From an uncultured Bradyrhizobium sp. (lineage in GTDB: Bacteria; Pseudomonadota; Alphaproteobacteria; Rhizobiales; Xanthobacteraceae): DNA of 64,000 nucleotides. The notes below the pieces were generated by a model. The model saw only the letters and a program-made list of their open reading frames with translations. It made no database searches and was not told the DNA's origin. Both the position numbers and the translations under genes were made by a program. Positions 34,308 to 43,373 of this stretch are shown one piece after another. The number at the start of each line of letters is the position of its first letter. Position 1 is the first letter of the stretch. The stretch spans positions 124,001 through 188,000 of the forward strand of contig NZ_CANSMR010000002.1 of the NCBI RefSeq assembly GCF_947648125.1. Reading direction: 5' to 3'.

Positions 34308-35860
34308 TGCGCAAACTTACTACCATGCGCGAGGCGCTCGCCGATCCGGATGTGCTGGGCCACGCGCTCCCGGGCGACAGCTGGCTGAACTGGCGCATCC
34401 TACTGATTGCCGCCGTGGGCGAGCCGCTGACCGATACCGAGCGCATGATCTGGCGCGAGCTGACCGGCCGCGACCACGAGCCGGATTGCATGGTCGATAT
34501 ATGGCTGGTCATCGCCGGTCGGCGATCTGGCAAATCGCGCGCCATGGCCGTGCTCGGCGTTTATCTTTCGACCCTGGTCGACTGGACCGACACACTGAGC
34601 GTCGGCGAACGCGGGCTTGCGCTGCTCGTCAGCCCGTCGCAGCGCCAGGCGCAAAACGTCTTGAGTTACGCCAAAGGCATCATTGAGGCTAGTTCGCTCT
34701 TGTCCGGAACGATCGAGGGCGAGACTCAATCGTCTCTGACGCTGGCCCGTGGTGTTGATCTCGAGGTTCAGTCCGCTGACTGGCGCCGTGCTCGCGGCTC
34801 GACATGTGTCCTGGTCGGACTCGATGAGGCCGCGTTCCTGTACAGCGGCGAGGACTCCGCCAACTCTGACCGCGAGATCGTCGTCGCGCTGAAACCGGCC
34901 TTGGCTACGACCGGCGGCATCATGATGATAACGTCGTCTCCGTCTGCGATGGAAGGCATCGTTTACGACCTACACAAGCGTCATGCCGGCCCACAGGGCG
35001 ATTCCCGCATGCTGGTCGTGCAGGCGCCGACCAGCACCCTAAATTCGAAACTTCCGCGGGACGTGATCGACCGCGCCTTTGCCGACGACCCGGCTGCAGC
35101 CGAGAGCGAGTATGGCGGCGCATTCCGCCAAAAGGTCGCAGCCTTCCTGCCCCGCGCCGTGGTCGAGGCCGCCGTGGATAAGGGTATCGGTGGTCGCTGC
35201 GTCCGGATCGGACATCGCTACGCCGCCCATGTCGATCCTGCCGGTGGCACCGGCCGCGACTCCATGACGTTGGCGATTGCCCATAAGCTGGTCGATCCGG
35301 CCGGCCGTGAGATCGTGATCGTCGATGCGCTCGCCGAGATTACGCCACCTTTCGACCCCGACGAAGCGGTGGCGATGTTCTGTCAGATTCTCCTCGGGCA
35401 ATGGGGCATTCGGGAAATCACCGTCGACCACTACGGCGCGGCATGGGTGCCGTCCGCGTTTGCCCGCTTTGGTGTTACCGCGACACCCAGTCCGGTCACC
35501 ACGTCAGAAACCTACGTCGAGGCTTTGCCACTCTTCACCAGCCGCCGAATCCGGTTGATCGACCATCAGCGCAGCATCGACCAGCTATGCGGTCTGCGTC
35601 GCAAGGTCGGCTCGGCCGGTCGCGATGCCGTCGACCACGCCTCGAATGGCCATGACGATCTTGCGGCGGCAATCTGTGCCGTTGCGCGGAAGCTGTCGGC
35701 ACCAGAAGGCGGGTGCCACGGCTGGGTTGCCTTCGCCGAGCGCGAGCTGCGCCGCCTGGGCATCGATCCTAACCGAGGCGCGCTCACCGATTACGACACC
35801 ATCCGAGTTGTCCGACATCACGGCGAGCCCGAGTTTGGCTTCAACTTTCCAAAACCATGA
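34307..35860 (+). CDS. Phage terminase large subunit
   Basis: The 517-residue protein has an N-terminal packaging ATPase with Walker A GRRSGKS (residues 71-77), Walker B VLVGLDEAAFL and coupling motif MMITSSPSAMEG. The C-terminal RNase-H-like nuclease has acidic positions in HVDPAGGTGRDSMTLAI, EITVDHYGAAWV and SNGHDDLAAAI. It pumps DNA into proheads, yet no portal gene follows, which is unusual for a complete phage. Confidence 0.88.
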   Translation: MRKLTTMREALADPDVLGHALPGDSWLNWRILLIAAVGEPLTDTERMIWRELTGRDHEPDCMVDIWLVIAGRRSGKSRAMAVLGVYLSTLVDWTDTLSVGERGLALLVSPSQRQAQNVLSYAKGIIEASSLLSGTIEGETQSSLTLARGVDLEVQSADWRRARGSTCVLVGLDEAAFLYSGEDSANSDREIVVALKPALATTGGIMMITSSPSAMEGIVYDLHKRHAGPQGDSRMLVVQAPTSTLNSKLPRDVIDRAFADDPAAAESEYGGAFRQKVAAFLPRAVVEAAVDKGIGGRCVRIGHRYAAHVDPAGGTGRDSMTLAIAHKLVDPAGREIVIVDALAEITPPFDPDEAVAMFCQILLGQWGIREITVDHYGAAWVPSAFARFGVTATPSPVTTSETYVEALPLFTSRRIRLIDHQRSIDQLCGLRRKVGSAGRDAVDHASNGHDDLAAAICAVARKLSAPEGGCHGWVAFAERELRRLGIDPNRGALTDYDTIRVVRHHGEPEFGFNFPKP

Positions 35861-35869
35861 GGGACCACC

Positions 35870-36367
35870 ATGACCGACCTGTTTACATCCGAGCAACTGC
35901 GCGCCGCGCGCATCGCCAAGATGAGCGATGCCGAGATCGAGGCCGCTCTACTGAACATGCCGGCCTCGCCGACCGAGGATGAGGACGTGCTGGAGCGCGC
36001 CGGTTTGCGGCGCTGTCAGCTGGAACGGCGCAACACGGCCGCCCTGCAGGCGACGCAGGTGCCGCCGGCATCACCCGCAACGATTGAGGTCGTGATCCCG
36101 CCGGAGCTAGGCGCGACCTCGATTCAGTCCGTCGACCGCCGTCGCTTCTTTCATCCGCGGCCGCGCGCCGATGGCAGCTGGGTGGTCGACATGCCGGTGC
36201 CGACATTCCTCTCAATCGCTCGCGCCACCAAGTCCAACACCGACGGCGCCTCTCCTGGTCGTTGGTTTGAGGTAAATCCTGCATTGGTGGAACAGTTGCT
36301 TGATAAGCGCGAAGTGCCGCCGATCGTGATCGAGGAGCCGCTGCAGCCGGCGCCGTTGTCGTGGTGA
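35870..36367 (+). CDS. Hypothetical protein
   Basis: The 165-residue acidic protein starts MTDLFTSEQLRAARIAKMSD and has a central RRRFFHPRPRADGSWVVDMP segment. It follows the terminase gene by 9 bp in the same operon. No family was recognised. Confidence 0.6.
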   Translation: MTDLFTSEQLRAARIAKMSDAEIEAALLNMPASPTEDEDVLERAGLRRCQLERRNTAALQATQVPPASPATIEVVIPPELGATSIQSVDRRRFFHPRPRADGSWVVDMPVPTFLSIARATKSNTDGASPGRWFEVNPALVEQLLDKREVPPIVIEEPLQPAPLSW

Positions 36368-36373
36368 CCGGCC

Positions 36374-36601
36374 ATGATCACCACAGGCAAGATCACCTTT
36401 TGGCAAATTGAAAAATCCTTCGGATTCATCATGCCGGATGATGGGGGCGCCAGCGTCTTTGCGCATATCAGTGCATTTGAGCCGGACGTGCAGCCTTACA
36501 AAGGCGATCGCGTGCGATTCGAGCGCGGGATTGATCCACGGAACGGACGCGAGAAGGCGATAGCGGTTGTGATCACCGAGCAAAGGGGCGAACGGTCATG
36601 A
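36374..36601 (+). CDS. Cold-shock-domain protein encoded by the element
   Basis: The 75-residue protein is a single cold-shock domain: GKITFWQIEKSFGFIMPDD, VFAHISAF and GDRVRFERG. The RNP1 position reads SFGFI, as in CspA-like proteins. It probably binds single-stranded nucleic acid. Its stop overlaps the next ATG (ATGA). Confidence 0.88.
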   Translation: MITTGKITFWQIEKSFGFIMPDDGGASVFAHISAFEPDVQPYKGDRVRFERGIDPRNGREKAIAVVITEQRGERS

Positions 36602-36861
36602 ACCTTCAGCAACTCGCCGGCGCCCTGAACCCGCGCACCGAGCAGCTGCGCGTTTATCAGGATGGCGAGGTCGTGCTGATCGCTGGCACGCTCGGCTACG
36701 TCGACCGCGCTATGACTGTTCACCTTCGTCTTGCCGACCGCGAGACGCTGCGCGCTCTGCGGCTACGCCACCTCATTGCCGGCGATCCGCCTCGACTGCA
36801 GCGCGAGCCCGAACAGGAAGAGATCGGCATGTTGCGCAAACTGATGGGGTTGTCGGCATGA
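36598..36861 (+). CDS. Hypothetical protein
   Basis: The 87-residue protein starts MNLQQLAGALNPRTEQLRVY. Both ends overlap neighbours by four bases, so it is part of one coupled operon. No family was recognised. Confidence 0.6.
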   Translation: MNLQQLAGALNPRTEQLRVYQDGEVVLIAGTLGYVDRAMTVHLRLADRETLRALRLRHLIAGDPPRLQREPEQEEIGMLRKLMGLSA

Positions 36862-37646
36862 CTAGAAATGTACCGAGTATTCGCGATCGCGACCGATGCC
36901 AGAAATGCGGCGCTGTCGTTAATGGCGCGATGACAAATGCACATGCGGCGAAAAAACTCACATGGGTCCCAGTCGACAAATACGGAACAGCAGAGGAATG
37001 GAAAACCATGAGCAAGACAGTCCAAATGTTGGCGCCTGGCGATGGCACCTATCGCGGCAGCGATGGTCGCGAATACACCGCTGAACGCTTCGGACAACGC
37101 GCAACTATTCATGCCGATGATGTCGCTAAGATGGAAGAATTCGGCTGGCAGCGCGCCGACGCCAACAAGGCCATGTATCCAGCCTTGGAAAAGGCCGCGC
37201 TCGGCATGGCGTTCTCGCATGCCAGCGGCGGCGGCAACATGCCGAACATCCCCGCACGCGACGACATGCGCAAGCGCGACTTCTTGAGTCCGGCCGCCTC
37301 CGCCGGATACACCACTGGCACCGGTCACCCGGTTGCCAGCAATCGCCGTCACGAACTTGGCGAAGTCGAAATTGACGGGGGTCGGCATCGTGTTCGCGTT
37401 GCTCACGATCGCGAACGCGGCGAACTGCACGTCCACGGCGCCACCTTCGACACCACCAAGATCGACCGCACCCTGATGCGTTCATTCGAGGCGACCGCCG
37501 CCGCGCTGAATCAGATGCAAGGACAGGCAGAGGACGCCCCCTTGCGCGAGGCTCTCGGCGCGATCCTCGATCGCATTCTTCGCCGCCGTAAGTTTTGGGC
37601 CGACGCCGTGACCCGGCACCTGCGGCACGAGCATTACTCTGTCTAG
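36858..37646 (+). CDS. Hypothetical protein with N-terminal CxxC
   Basis: The 262-residue protein has RDRCQKCGAVVNG near the start, then a region with SDGREYTAERFGQRATI. The C-terminal third holds VEIDGGRHRVRVAHDRERGELHVHG. The ATG overlaps the upstream stop. An internal ATG at 37008 might start a shorter protein without the CxxC. No family was recognised. Confidence 0.6.
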   Translation: MTRNVPSIRDRDRCQKCGAVVNGAMTNAHAAKKLTWVPVDKYGTAEEWKTMSKTVQMLAPGDGTYRGSDGREYTAERFGQRATIHADDVAKMEEFGWQRADANKAMYPALEKAALGMAFSHASGGGNMPNIPARDDMRKRDFLSPAASAGYTTGTGHPVASNRRHELGEVEIDGGRHRVRVAHDRERGELHVHGATFDTTKIDRTLMRSFEATAAALNQMQGQAEDAPLREALGAILDRILRRRKFWADAVTRHLRHEHYSV

Positions 37647-37658
37647 AGGGAGATCACT

Positions 37659-37973
37659 ATGACCATCCGCTTGCTCAACACAAACAATGTGCCGGCCACC
37701 GGCATCAATCCGCCCGGCAATCCGATGAATGCCAAATCGTATGGAATCGCACCCGGCGGATTCCTCGACGTCGTCGGCGTCGATGAGGCCGCCACCTTGC
37801 TCGGCCAGCGCAACGGGCTCGCCGGCTTCTTCCAAGTCGGCACGTCCGGCCCGGCGACGTCGCGGCCGGTCAACGTGACACCCGGCGCAATCCATATCGA
37901 CACCACGCTGAGCAAGGTCGTCACTTTCGATGGATCGAGCTGGCGTGATCCAGTCACCGGAGCAGTCGTTTAA
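37659..37973 (+). CDS. Hypothetical phage structural-type protein
   Basis: The 104-residue protein starts MTIRLLNTNNVPATGINPPG and ends TFDGSSWRDPVTGAVV, a pattern seen in small virion or fibre-associated proteins. The assignment to a virion is inference. Confidence 0.55.
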   Translation: MTIRLLNTNNVPATGINPPGNPMNAKSYGIAPGGFLDVVGVDEAATLLGQRNGLAGFFQVGTSGPATSRPVNVTPGAIHIDTTLSKVVTFDGSSWRDPVTGAVV

Positions 37974-37990
37974 TCCTAGGAGATAAACCG

Positions 37991-38179
37991 ATGTCCACCC
38001 CAACCGTAGTGATGCAGCCACCGACCGGAACGTTTCCAACCCTGGTCCATCTGCCTGACGGCACCGTCGGCAAGATGCTTCCAGCTGACCCCAACAATCC
38101 GGCGGCGAGTAATCGGTTCGAAATTCCAGCGAGGTTCATTGGCGTGCTGATCGCCGCCGGCTGGACCACCGTGGTCTGA
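37991..38179 (+). CDS. Small hypothetical protein
   Basis: The 62-residue protein starts MSTPTVVMQPPTGTFPTLV and ends FIGVLIAAGWTTVV. It is part of the coupled late operon. No family was recognised. Confidence 0.55.
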   Translation: MSTPTVVMQPPTGTFPTLVHLPDGTVGKMLPADPNNPAASNRFEIPARFIGVLIAAGWTTVV

Positions 38180-38195
38180 AGGAAGGAACGCCAAA

Positions 38196-38537
38196 ATGAA
38201 AGAACTTGTTGAACTGCAGCCGAGCGCGGCCCTGATCGAGCGCGAGAAAAAGAAATATCCCGACATACCATACACGTGCTCGTGGAGCATCACGCCGTCC
38301 CACGGTCTGCATTCGATAACAGGGCTCCTTGACCGCAATATGAGGATCATTGTGGAGCGCGCCAAAGCCGACCGATATCAGGACTGGGACACGGTCAGGA
38401 TTATCATGCAGCCGGAGACGCCAGAAGAGATGGAAGCTGCGGGTTACTCGGCCAGTGCGATTGAATGCAGCGCCAAATGGGATGCCGCATTCGCCACATT
38501 CGAGGCCGCCGCCGAGAAAATCAGGAACGGCACATGA
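38196..38537 (+). CDS. Hypothetical protein
   Basis: The 113-residue acidic protein starts MKELVELQPSAALIEREKKK and has a helical C-terminus (SAKWDAAFATFEAAAEKI). It lies where tail-assembly chaperones lie in tailed phages, two small genes before the tape-measure-like gene. That is position, not similarity. Confidence 0.55.
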   Translation: MKELVELQPSAALIEREKKKYPDIPYTCSWSITPSHGLHSITGLLDRNMRIIVERAKADRYQDWDTVRIIMQPETPEEMEAAGYSASAIECSAKWDAAFATFEAAAEKIRNGT

Positions 38538-38662
38538 CCTTCCATCTCATCTGTGTTCACCCTTTTGGAAAATACACCAAAGGCCAGCGCATCACGGACC
38601 CGGCTGAGGTCGCCGTGTTGCTGACCGATCGGGAGCATCATTTCGTGCGCGTCGCACCATGA
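38534..38662 (+). CDS. Small hypothetical protein
   Basis: The 42-residue frame starts MTFHLICVHPFGKYTKG. It overlaps its upstream and downstream neighbours by four bases each (ATGA), which supports it as a real gene. Confidence 0.6.
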   Translation: MTFHLICVHPFGKYTKGQRITDPAEVAVLLTDREHHFVRVAP

Positions 38663-38895
38663 CGAGACCGCGCGGTTCCTTACCCCGCGCGTCACTTGGG
38701 GCGGCTGGAGCGGTTGTCCCCGACCGCTCGCCGCCTCCTCCTTCTTCTTCGGGCTCCGCCTCGGCGGCGTCCGGCTCGCGATTGCACCGGCGGATGTACC
38801 CGGACCATCGCGAGCAAACCAATACCGCAACAGCTCCTTTGACGGCCAGCGCGCGGGCCGAACAACGGCCATCGCGCGCGCTAATTCAGACGTAG
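38659..38895 (+). CDS. Low-complexity hypothetical frame
   Basis: This 78-codon frame is rich in Pro, Ser, Ala and Arg (SPPPPSSSGSASAASGS). It begins with an ATGA overlap. It may be real, or the spacer before the tape-measure gene may be non-coding. Confidence 0.35.
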   Translation: MTRPRGSLPRASLGAAGAVVPDRSPPPPSSSGSASAASGSRLHRRMYPDHREQTNTATAPLTASARAEQRPSRALIQT

Positions 38896-38913
38896 GGAAA
38901 AGGAGTAGCGACC

Positions 38914-40758
38914 GTGGACGCATATCGGATTGGCATCAGCATTGTCCTGGCCAATGGCGTGTCGCCGGTGCTGCACACCGTGATGACGGACTTGATGGGT
39001 CTGCGCACCAGAATCGGCGACGTGGAGCGTAGTCTCGCAACTTGGAAAGCGCCGCTGCTCGGATTCGCTGCAATCCTTGGCGGCGCCGCGGTGCTCGGCA
39101 CGATCGATAAATTGATCGACAAGAGCAAAGACTTCCAAGACCAGCTGATCAAACTCCAGCGCCTCGGTGGCGGCATGGCCGAGGCCGTCAAGAGCGGTGC
39201 GATCACCGCACAGGCCTTCGATATCTCTCGGCGGGTTCCGATGAGGGTCGAGGATTTGATGAAGATCCCGGGCATGACCTACTCGATCATGGGCGAAGAG
39301 GAAGCAAGAAAGACCTGGGAGCCGTTGGCGAGATTTGCTTGGGTCCTGCAGTCTGATCGTCATTACAACGGCGACACCAACAAGGACTTGCAGGCGCTCA
39401 TCCGCGCCGGCGAGTTGTCAGGCAGGATCACCGACCCAGTCACCAAGCAGATTGATGCCGTGAAGCTGGAGAAGTTCCTCGACCTTGCTGCTCGTGTCAC
39501 CGCTGCGACCCATGGCATGGTCAATGCCCAGTCGATGCTCGGCATGGCCCAGCAAGGTGGCGTCGCATTGCGCGGCCTCAACGATCAGGGCTTCTACACG
39601 ATGGCCATCATGGCTCAGGCGATGGGCGGTCATCGCGCCGGCACCGCCTATCTGTCGCTGTGGCAGCAGATGGCCGGCGGCACCATGATGAAGCGCACCG
39701 CCGAAGGTCTGCAGGAGATGGGCCTGCTTCAGCCCGGCGAATGGTCGACCGAGGGCGGTCATGTCTCGATCTCGAAAGATGCATCAAAGCGGCTGACAAA
39801 CCTGATCGGCAAGGACCCTCTCGAGCTCGCCGCCAACATTCAGAAGCAGTTGGCCGAGCGCGGCGTCACCAACCCACTCGAGCAAATGGACGCGATCATG
39901 CGGCTCACGGGCCGTCAGACCACGCAGCGTTTCACTGCGGAAGAAGTCGCCAACTTCAGCCAGATGATGGCCGAGCGCGGCCGCTTGATGCAGGGTCTCG
40001 GCGCGGAAGGATCATTCGGCCTCATCACCGACAAGAGCGTCACCGCAAACATGCAGGCTCTATCGAATGCCTGGAGCAACCTCCTCACCGCGGTGGCCGG
40101 ACCAAACTCCGATAAGGTGGTCACGGTATTGCAGGCGCTGACTGCAACCTTGAACAGCATGCAGGCTGCGGTGACAAGCGAGACGACGAAGGCGGTCGAG
40201 AGCGTCATCGGCACCATCGCCGCTGATATTGCCAAGGTCGACGAGTTCATCATGAAAGGCCTTGGCTGGATATCCGGCATCACGCCGGTGTTCCGCGCGC
40301 TCGGCGATTTGCCCTGGCAGAAAATCGCCGACGGCGCCGCCAGCGTCAGCGCGGCGATCGGCAATCTCGCCGGTGTGTCGTGGGAACGGATCGTCGCGAT
40401 CTTCGACGGCATCCGAAACGCGATCGCGTCATTCATCGATCGCCTCGGCGGCATTCTCGGCAGGTTTGGCAACCACGGACAGCCCGGTGTCGATATCGAA
40501 GGTGCCCCAAAGAGTCCGACTCGCTTTGAGGGCGGCTCGGACATGCAGCGCGGCAGATTCATCCCGGCGCAGTTCAATCCCGGCACCAAGCAGCTGGTGC
40601 CGATCGTCCTGCATAGTTCGCTCAATATGGATGGCGAAAAGTTGACACAGATGATCATCGACAAGATCGACGATATGACGACTTCCTCAACCGGCGCCGC
40701 CGCAGCGGATGGAATGAGCCGCTACGCTGGCGGGGATCACCATTGGGATGACACCTGA
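38914..40758 (+). CDS. Tape-measure-like protein
   Basis: The 614-residue protein is long, mostly helical and repeatedly amphipathic. It has hydrophobic patches (PLLGFAAILGGAAVLGTI near 50, and WISGITPVFRALGDLPW near 450) and Gly/Ala-rich helices, the usual look of short tail tape-measure proteins. The GTG start has AAGGAG upstream. In siphophages such a protein sets tail length and contacts the host membrane. No tail tube or chaperone gene is recognisable around it, so the role is inferred from composition and position. Confidence 0.65.
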   Translation: MDAYRIGISIVLANGVSPVLHTVMTDLMGLRTRIGDVERSLATWKAPLLGFAAILGGAAVLGTIDKLIDKSKDFQDQLIKLQRLGGGMAEAVKSGAITAQAFDISRRVPMRVEDLMKIPGMTYSIMGEEEARKTWEPLARFAWVLQSDRHYNGDTNKDLQALIRAGELSGRITDPVTKQIDAVKLEKFLDLAARVTAATHGMVNAQSMLGMAQQGGVALRGLNDQGFYTMAIMAQAMGGHRAGTAYLSLWQQMAGGTMMKRTAEGLQEMGLLQPGEWSTEGGHVSISKDASKRLTNLIGKDPLELAANIQKQLAERGVTNPLEQMDAIMRLTGRQTTQRFTAEEVANFSQMMAERGRLMQGLGAEGSFGLITDKSVTANMQALSNAWSNLLTAVAGPNSDKVVTVLQALTATLNSMQAAVTSETTKAVESVIGTIAADIAKVDEFIMKGLGWISGITPVFRALGDLPWQKIADGAASVSAAIGNLAGVSWERIVAIFDGIRNAIASFIDRLGGILGRFGNHGQPGVDIEGAPKSPTRFEGGSDMQRGRFIPAQFNPGTKQLVPIVLHSSLNMDGEKLTQMIIDKIDDMTTSSTGAAAADGMSRYAGGDHHWDDT

Positions 40759-41056
40759 CATGTTGACAGAAAATGAAAACAAGGTCGTCAAGACCATGCT
40801 CGCCGTGATGACGGAAAAGCTCGGCGGTACGCCACGAAGGCCGCCACCAACCGAAATTGCGCACTGCTTCGCGCTGGCGTGTGAACGCTGCGACTTCATT
40901 GCAACCGAGGAGTCGGCCAACCGAATACTGCAGGCAGTTGCGGCCCAGCTGGTCGACCTAACGGCCACAGTCGACCGTTTGAAGGCTCGGCGCAGAGGAG
41001 AGGTGCACGCGAAGAAACCGGCCGAAAAGCTGGCCGCTGGAGAGAGCGTGCCGTGA
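40748..41056 (+). CDS. Hypothetical protein
   Basis: The 102-residue helical protein starts MTPDMLTENENKVVKTMLA and has a basic C-terminus (RLKARRRGEVHAKKPAEKL). It overlaps the tape-measure-like gene by 11 bp and is the last gene of the rightward operon. Confidence 0.6.
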   Translation: MTPDMLTENENKVVKTMLAVMTEKLGGTPRRPPPTEIAHCFALACERCDFIATEESANRILQAVAAQLVDLTATVDRLKARRRGEVHAKKPAEKLAAGESVP

Positions 41057-41131
41057 GACCTTCAAGGCGTCTGCTTCCAAATGGCGGCCATGAGGTACAC
41101 CGGACCTTGCAGGCCCCGGATACCCGGCCCT

Positions 41132-41506
41132 CTATTCGAGACGATACTTCCTGCCGTTCGTGTTTGGGTCGGTGTTGTCGCTCGAGGAGAACATCAGAAT
41201 GGGCGTCGTATCGCCTGCGTTGATATAGACTTTGTACAGTCCATTTCCCTTTTCGATGATGTCCGGAAGATTGCTATCCGATGCGCCAAGGGGTTTGTCG
41301 TCCTCGTAGAGGCGAGCTTCACTCATGCGAGCAATCGGGTATTTGACGACCTTCAGATAGGCATACCCAAAGTATGGGATGAAAGGCCCGCGAAGGTTTC
41401 TGTCGATTTGGGAAGGGGGAATGAAGTAAAGGAATACGCTTGATGCAAAGGCGAAGATAGTCGAGCCGATCACTATCCGCGTCTCAAACGAAAGCTTACG
41501 CAGCAT
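41132..41506 (-). CDS. Membrane-anchored hypothetical protein
   Basis: The 124-residue protein has one N-terminal transmembrane helix (IVIGSTIFAFASSVFLYFI) and a likely extracytoplasmic beta-rich domain. The ATG overlaps the upstream gene by 11 bp, suggesting coupling. It could act in exclusion or lysis; nothing proves this. Confidence 0.55.
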   Translation of the reverse strand: MLRKLSFETRIVIGSTIFAFASSVFLYFIPPSQIDRNLRGPFIPYFGYAYLKVVKYPIARMSEARLYEDDKPLGASDSNLPDIIEKGNGLYKVYINAGDTTPILMFSSSDNTDPNTNGRKYRLE

Positions 41507-41678
41507 CTGTGTGCGATTTTTCTCTCTTTTCGATGATGCGCTGGCCGCCATTAAATAGCTTGTAGGCATCTTCTTGGCCTACATCTCGACCATCTCGAAA
41601 TCCGATCCGGTATGCGAAGATGGCGCATATGGGTAGTGAAAGGACAAGAATACCACCAACGATCATCTGCGCTAGCAT
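41496..41678 (-). CDS. Small single-span membrane protein
   Basis: The 60-residue protein starts MLAQMIVGGILVLSLPICAIF, followed by a charged cytoplasmic tail (RIGFRDGRDVGQEDAYK). It overlaps the next gene. It has a holin-like size, but only one helix is seen. Confidence 0.5.
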   Translation of the reverse strand: MLAQMIVGGILVLSLPICAIFAYRIGFRDGRDVGQEDAYKLFNGGQRIIEKREKSHTDAA

Positions 41679-41698
41679 TTTTAACGCCAGGGTTATAG

Positions 41699-41941
41699 CT
41701 ACCTGAGTTCTTTAGCAGATTCTGGGGGCAAAGCACACAGGATCTCCTGATATTGCACACCCTCGATCAGCGCCAGGATAGTCCAAGCATACTGAGGGGT
41801 TGGGACTTTCCCCGCACACCACCTCCAAACCTGCACTCGGTGGACGCCGCACAAATCGGCAAAATCCATCGGGGTAAGATGCAGTTTCATCATTGCGGAT
41901 TTCAGGTGAAGGCTCGATTTGCCTTTCTGAGACGAGTTCAA
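41699..41941 (-). CDS. Cro/CI-like helix-turn-helix protein
   Basis: The 80-residue protein has a helix-turn-helix (LTPMDFADLCGVHRVQVWRW, then CAGKVPTP) like small XRE/YdaS regulators. It is transcribed opposite to the packaging operon, as lysogeny regulators often are. The start is uncertain: TTG at 41941, or ATG at 41893 or 41890. Confidence 0.7.
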   Translation of the reverse strand: MNSSQKGKSSLHLKSAMMKLHLTPMDFADLCGVHRVQVWRWCAGKVPTPQYAWTILALIEGVQYQEILCALPPESAKELR

Positions 41942-42144
41942 GCGAAGAGGCCTTTCCCGGCTTGGGTCATTCTCACAAACGTACCGTTTTCGTGGTACTC
42001 GAGCCAGTCCTGATCCTTTGCGTATTGTAGTCCAGCCGAGCCGCTGGCTGATTGTCCAGCCGCAAATTTGAGCGCACCGGCGGCGACGGCTCGCTGGCCG
42101 GCATGCCTTCCACGGCGCACATCATGATGACGATGTAGGCGCAC
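41938..42144 (-). pseudogene. Possible remnant or small gene upstream of the HTH gene
   Basis: A 68-codon GTG frame ends KDQDWLEYHENGTFVRMTQAG-like sequence, which looks like the C-terminus of a longer helical protein. The N-terminal half is His/Arg-rich and unconvincing. Its stop overlaps the TTG of the HTH gene. Confidence 0.35.
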
Positions 42145-42342
42145 CGAATTTCACCAGATTGATGCATTCTGGTTTTCGGAATTGACGTTTTTCCATTTTG
42201 GCGCAAGGCTCCCGTTTGGGAGACCAATCCATGAAGTCAAGCGCGTCGGTTTTCGCAGAACCGCCGCGACACATGATCAGGTGCCGGCGCACGCGCCGAC
42301 GCCAACGATTTGGCACGTTCTCAAAAATGATTGGATCTCACC

Positions 42343-42762
42343 ATGAGAAAAACTACCCACCGCACCAGCAACACCGACGACGCCGCTCTATTCGCCCTGC
42401 TCGGCCAGCATGCTGCGGCACGTCTTGGCTGTCACAGGGCTGCACGTCGCGCCGACCGTTGCCGGGACCTCGGCGATCTCGACGGGATGCACACCCACGG
42501 CGCGGAGGCGGACGCCTTGGTGCGACAGATCGTCGAGCTAGAGCCGCGCATCGCCGCCGCCAAGGCCCACACGTCCGAGGGCTACGACGCCAAACGCAAA
42601 ATCATTGAGAAGATCGATTCCGATGATCCCGAATTCCCGATCTATATTTACCTGTTGGGCGCCGACGCCGAGCGTGCAGGCATTGCCGTTCTGCCAAGCT
42701 TCCTGACCAAGCGCCTGACTGCCGAGGCGCTGCGCACATACACCGAGCACGCCGCCGCCTAA
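42343..42762 (+). CDS. Hypothetical protein
   Basis: The 139-residue protein starts MRKTTHRTSNTDDAALFALL and is predicted helical; its middle reads EADALVRQIVELEPRIAAAK. The ribosome-binding site is weak, and a TTG four codons upstream is an alternative. It is the first gene of the right-end rightward set, and a terminator follows. Confidence 0.6.
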   Translation: MRKTTHRTSNTDDAALFALLGQHAAARLGCHRAARRADRCRDLGDLDGMHTHGAEADALVRQIVELEPRIAAAKAHTSEGYDAKRKIIEKIDSDDPEFPIYIYLLGADAERAGIAVLPSFLTKRLTAEALRTYTEHAAA

Positions 42763-42794
42763 GCCGCCAGCACCACCATCAACCCGACACACAG

Positions 42795-42818
42795 AGGCCG
42801 CCTTCGGGCGGCCTGTTC
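42795..42818 (+). terminator. Hairpin terminator
   Basis: AGGCCGCC-TTCG-GGCGGCCT is a perfect stem with a stable tetraloop, followed by GTTCGTT. The T-tract is weak. Confidence 0.6.
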
Positions 42819-42949
42819 GTTGCGGGTATGAGGAACCTCACATCACGTTGATGCAGCCATTTTGGCAGTGTCGCGGCGCTTGCGGGTGCCAGCTTGGCGC
42901 GGGAGCATTCTCATGGAGTCGCGCCTGACGCTTATGGAGATCATCAACA

Positions 42950-43123
42950 ATGGAAGAAGTCAGATTGAACGTGCGCATCTCGAAAGGGCTGCGCGACCAG
43001 TTGGAATTTGAGGCCGCGCGCAATTACCGGTCTCTCAATGGGCAGATCGCCTACTCGCTGCGCAAGTCAGTCCGCCGCGATATCGCTCTGCGCGGGCCAG
43101 ATGCTCACAAGACGAGCGACTGA
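42950..43123 (+). CDS. Arc-like ribbon-helix-helix protein
   Basis: The 57-residue protein starts MEEVRLNVRISKGLRDQLEF and continues ARNYRSLNGQIAYSLRKSV. This is the beta-strand plus two-helix pattern of Arc/MetJ-type DNA-binding proteins. It lies just before the excisionase-like and integrase genes, so control of excision is plausible. Confidence 0.75.
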   Translation: MEEVRLNVRISKGLRDQLEFEAARNYRSLNGQIAYSLRKSVRRDIALRGPDAHKTSD

Positions 43124-43124
43124 A

Positions 43125-43373
43125 GTGCCCAAGCAGGCCGCCCTTCCTCCTACCCTGCCGCCGCGCCTGATCGGGCGGGATGCAGCGGCGGCCTATGTCT
43201 GCGTCTCGCCCGGCACCTTCGACAAGATGCAGGTGGATGGCCGGATGCCGCCGCCTCGGGTACTGGTGGATGGCCGGTTTGCGTGGGATGTCCGGGAACT
43301 TGATTCGGCGGTAGACTTGCTACCCCACCGTGGCGAGGAGGAGACGATCGCCGCAGACACCGGATGGACATGA
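43125..43373 (+). CDS. AlpA/excisionase-like DNA-binding protein
   Basis: The 82-residue GTG-started protein holds a winged-helix DNA-binding motif (RLIGRDAAAAYVCVSPGTFDK, then MPPPRVLVDGRFAWDVRELD). This is the pattern of AlpA/Xis-like proteins next to phage integrases. It ends by overlapping the integrase start (the ATGA alternative start at 43370). Confidence 0.75.
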   Translation: MPKQAALPPTLPPRLIGRDAAAAYVCVSPGTFDKMQVDGRMPPPRVLVDGRFAWDVRELDSAVDLLPHRGEEETIAADTGWT

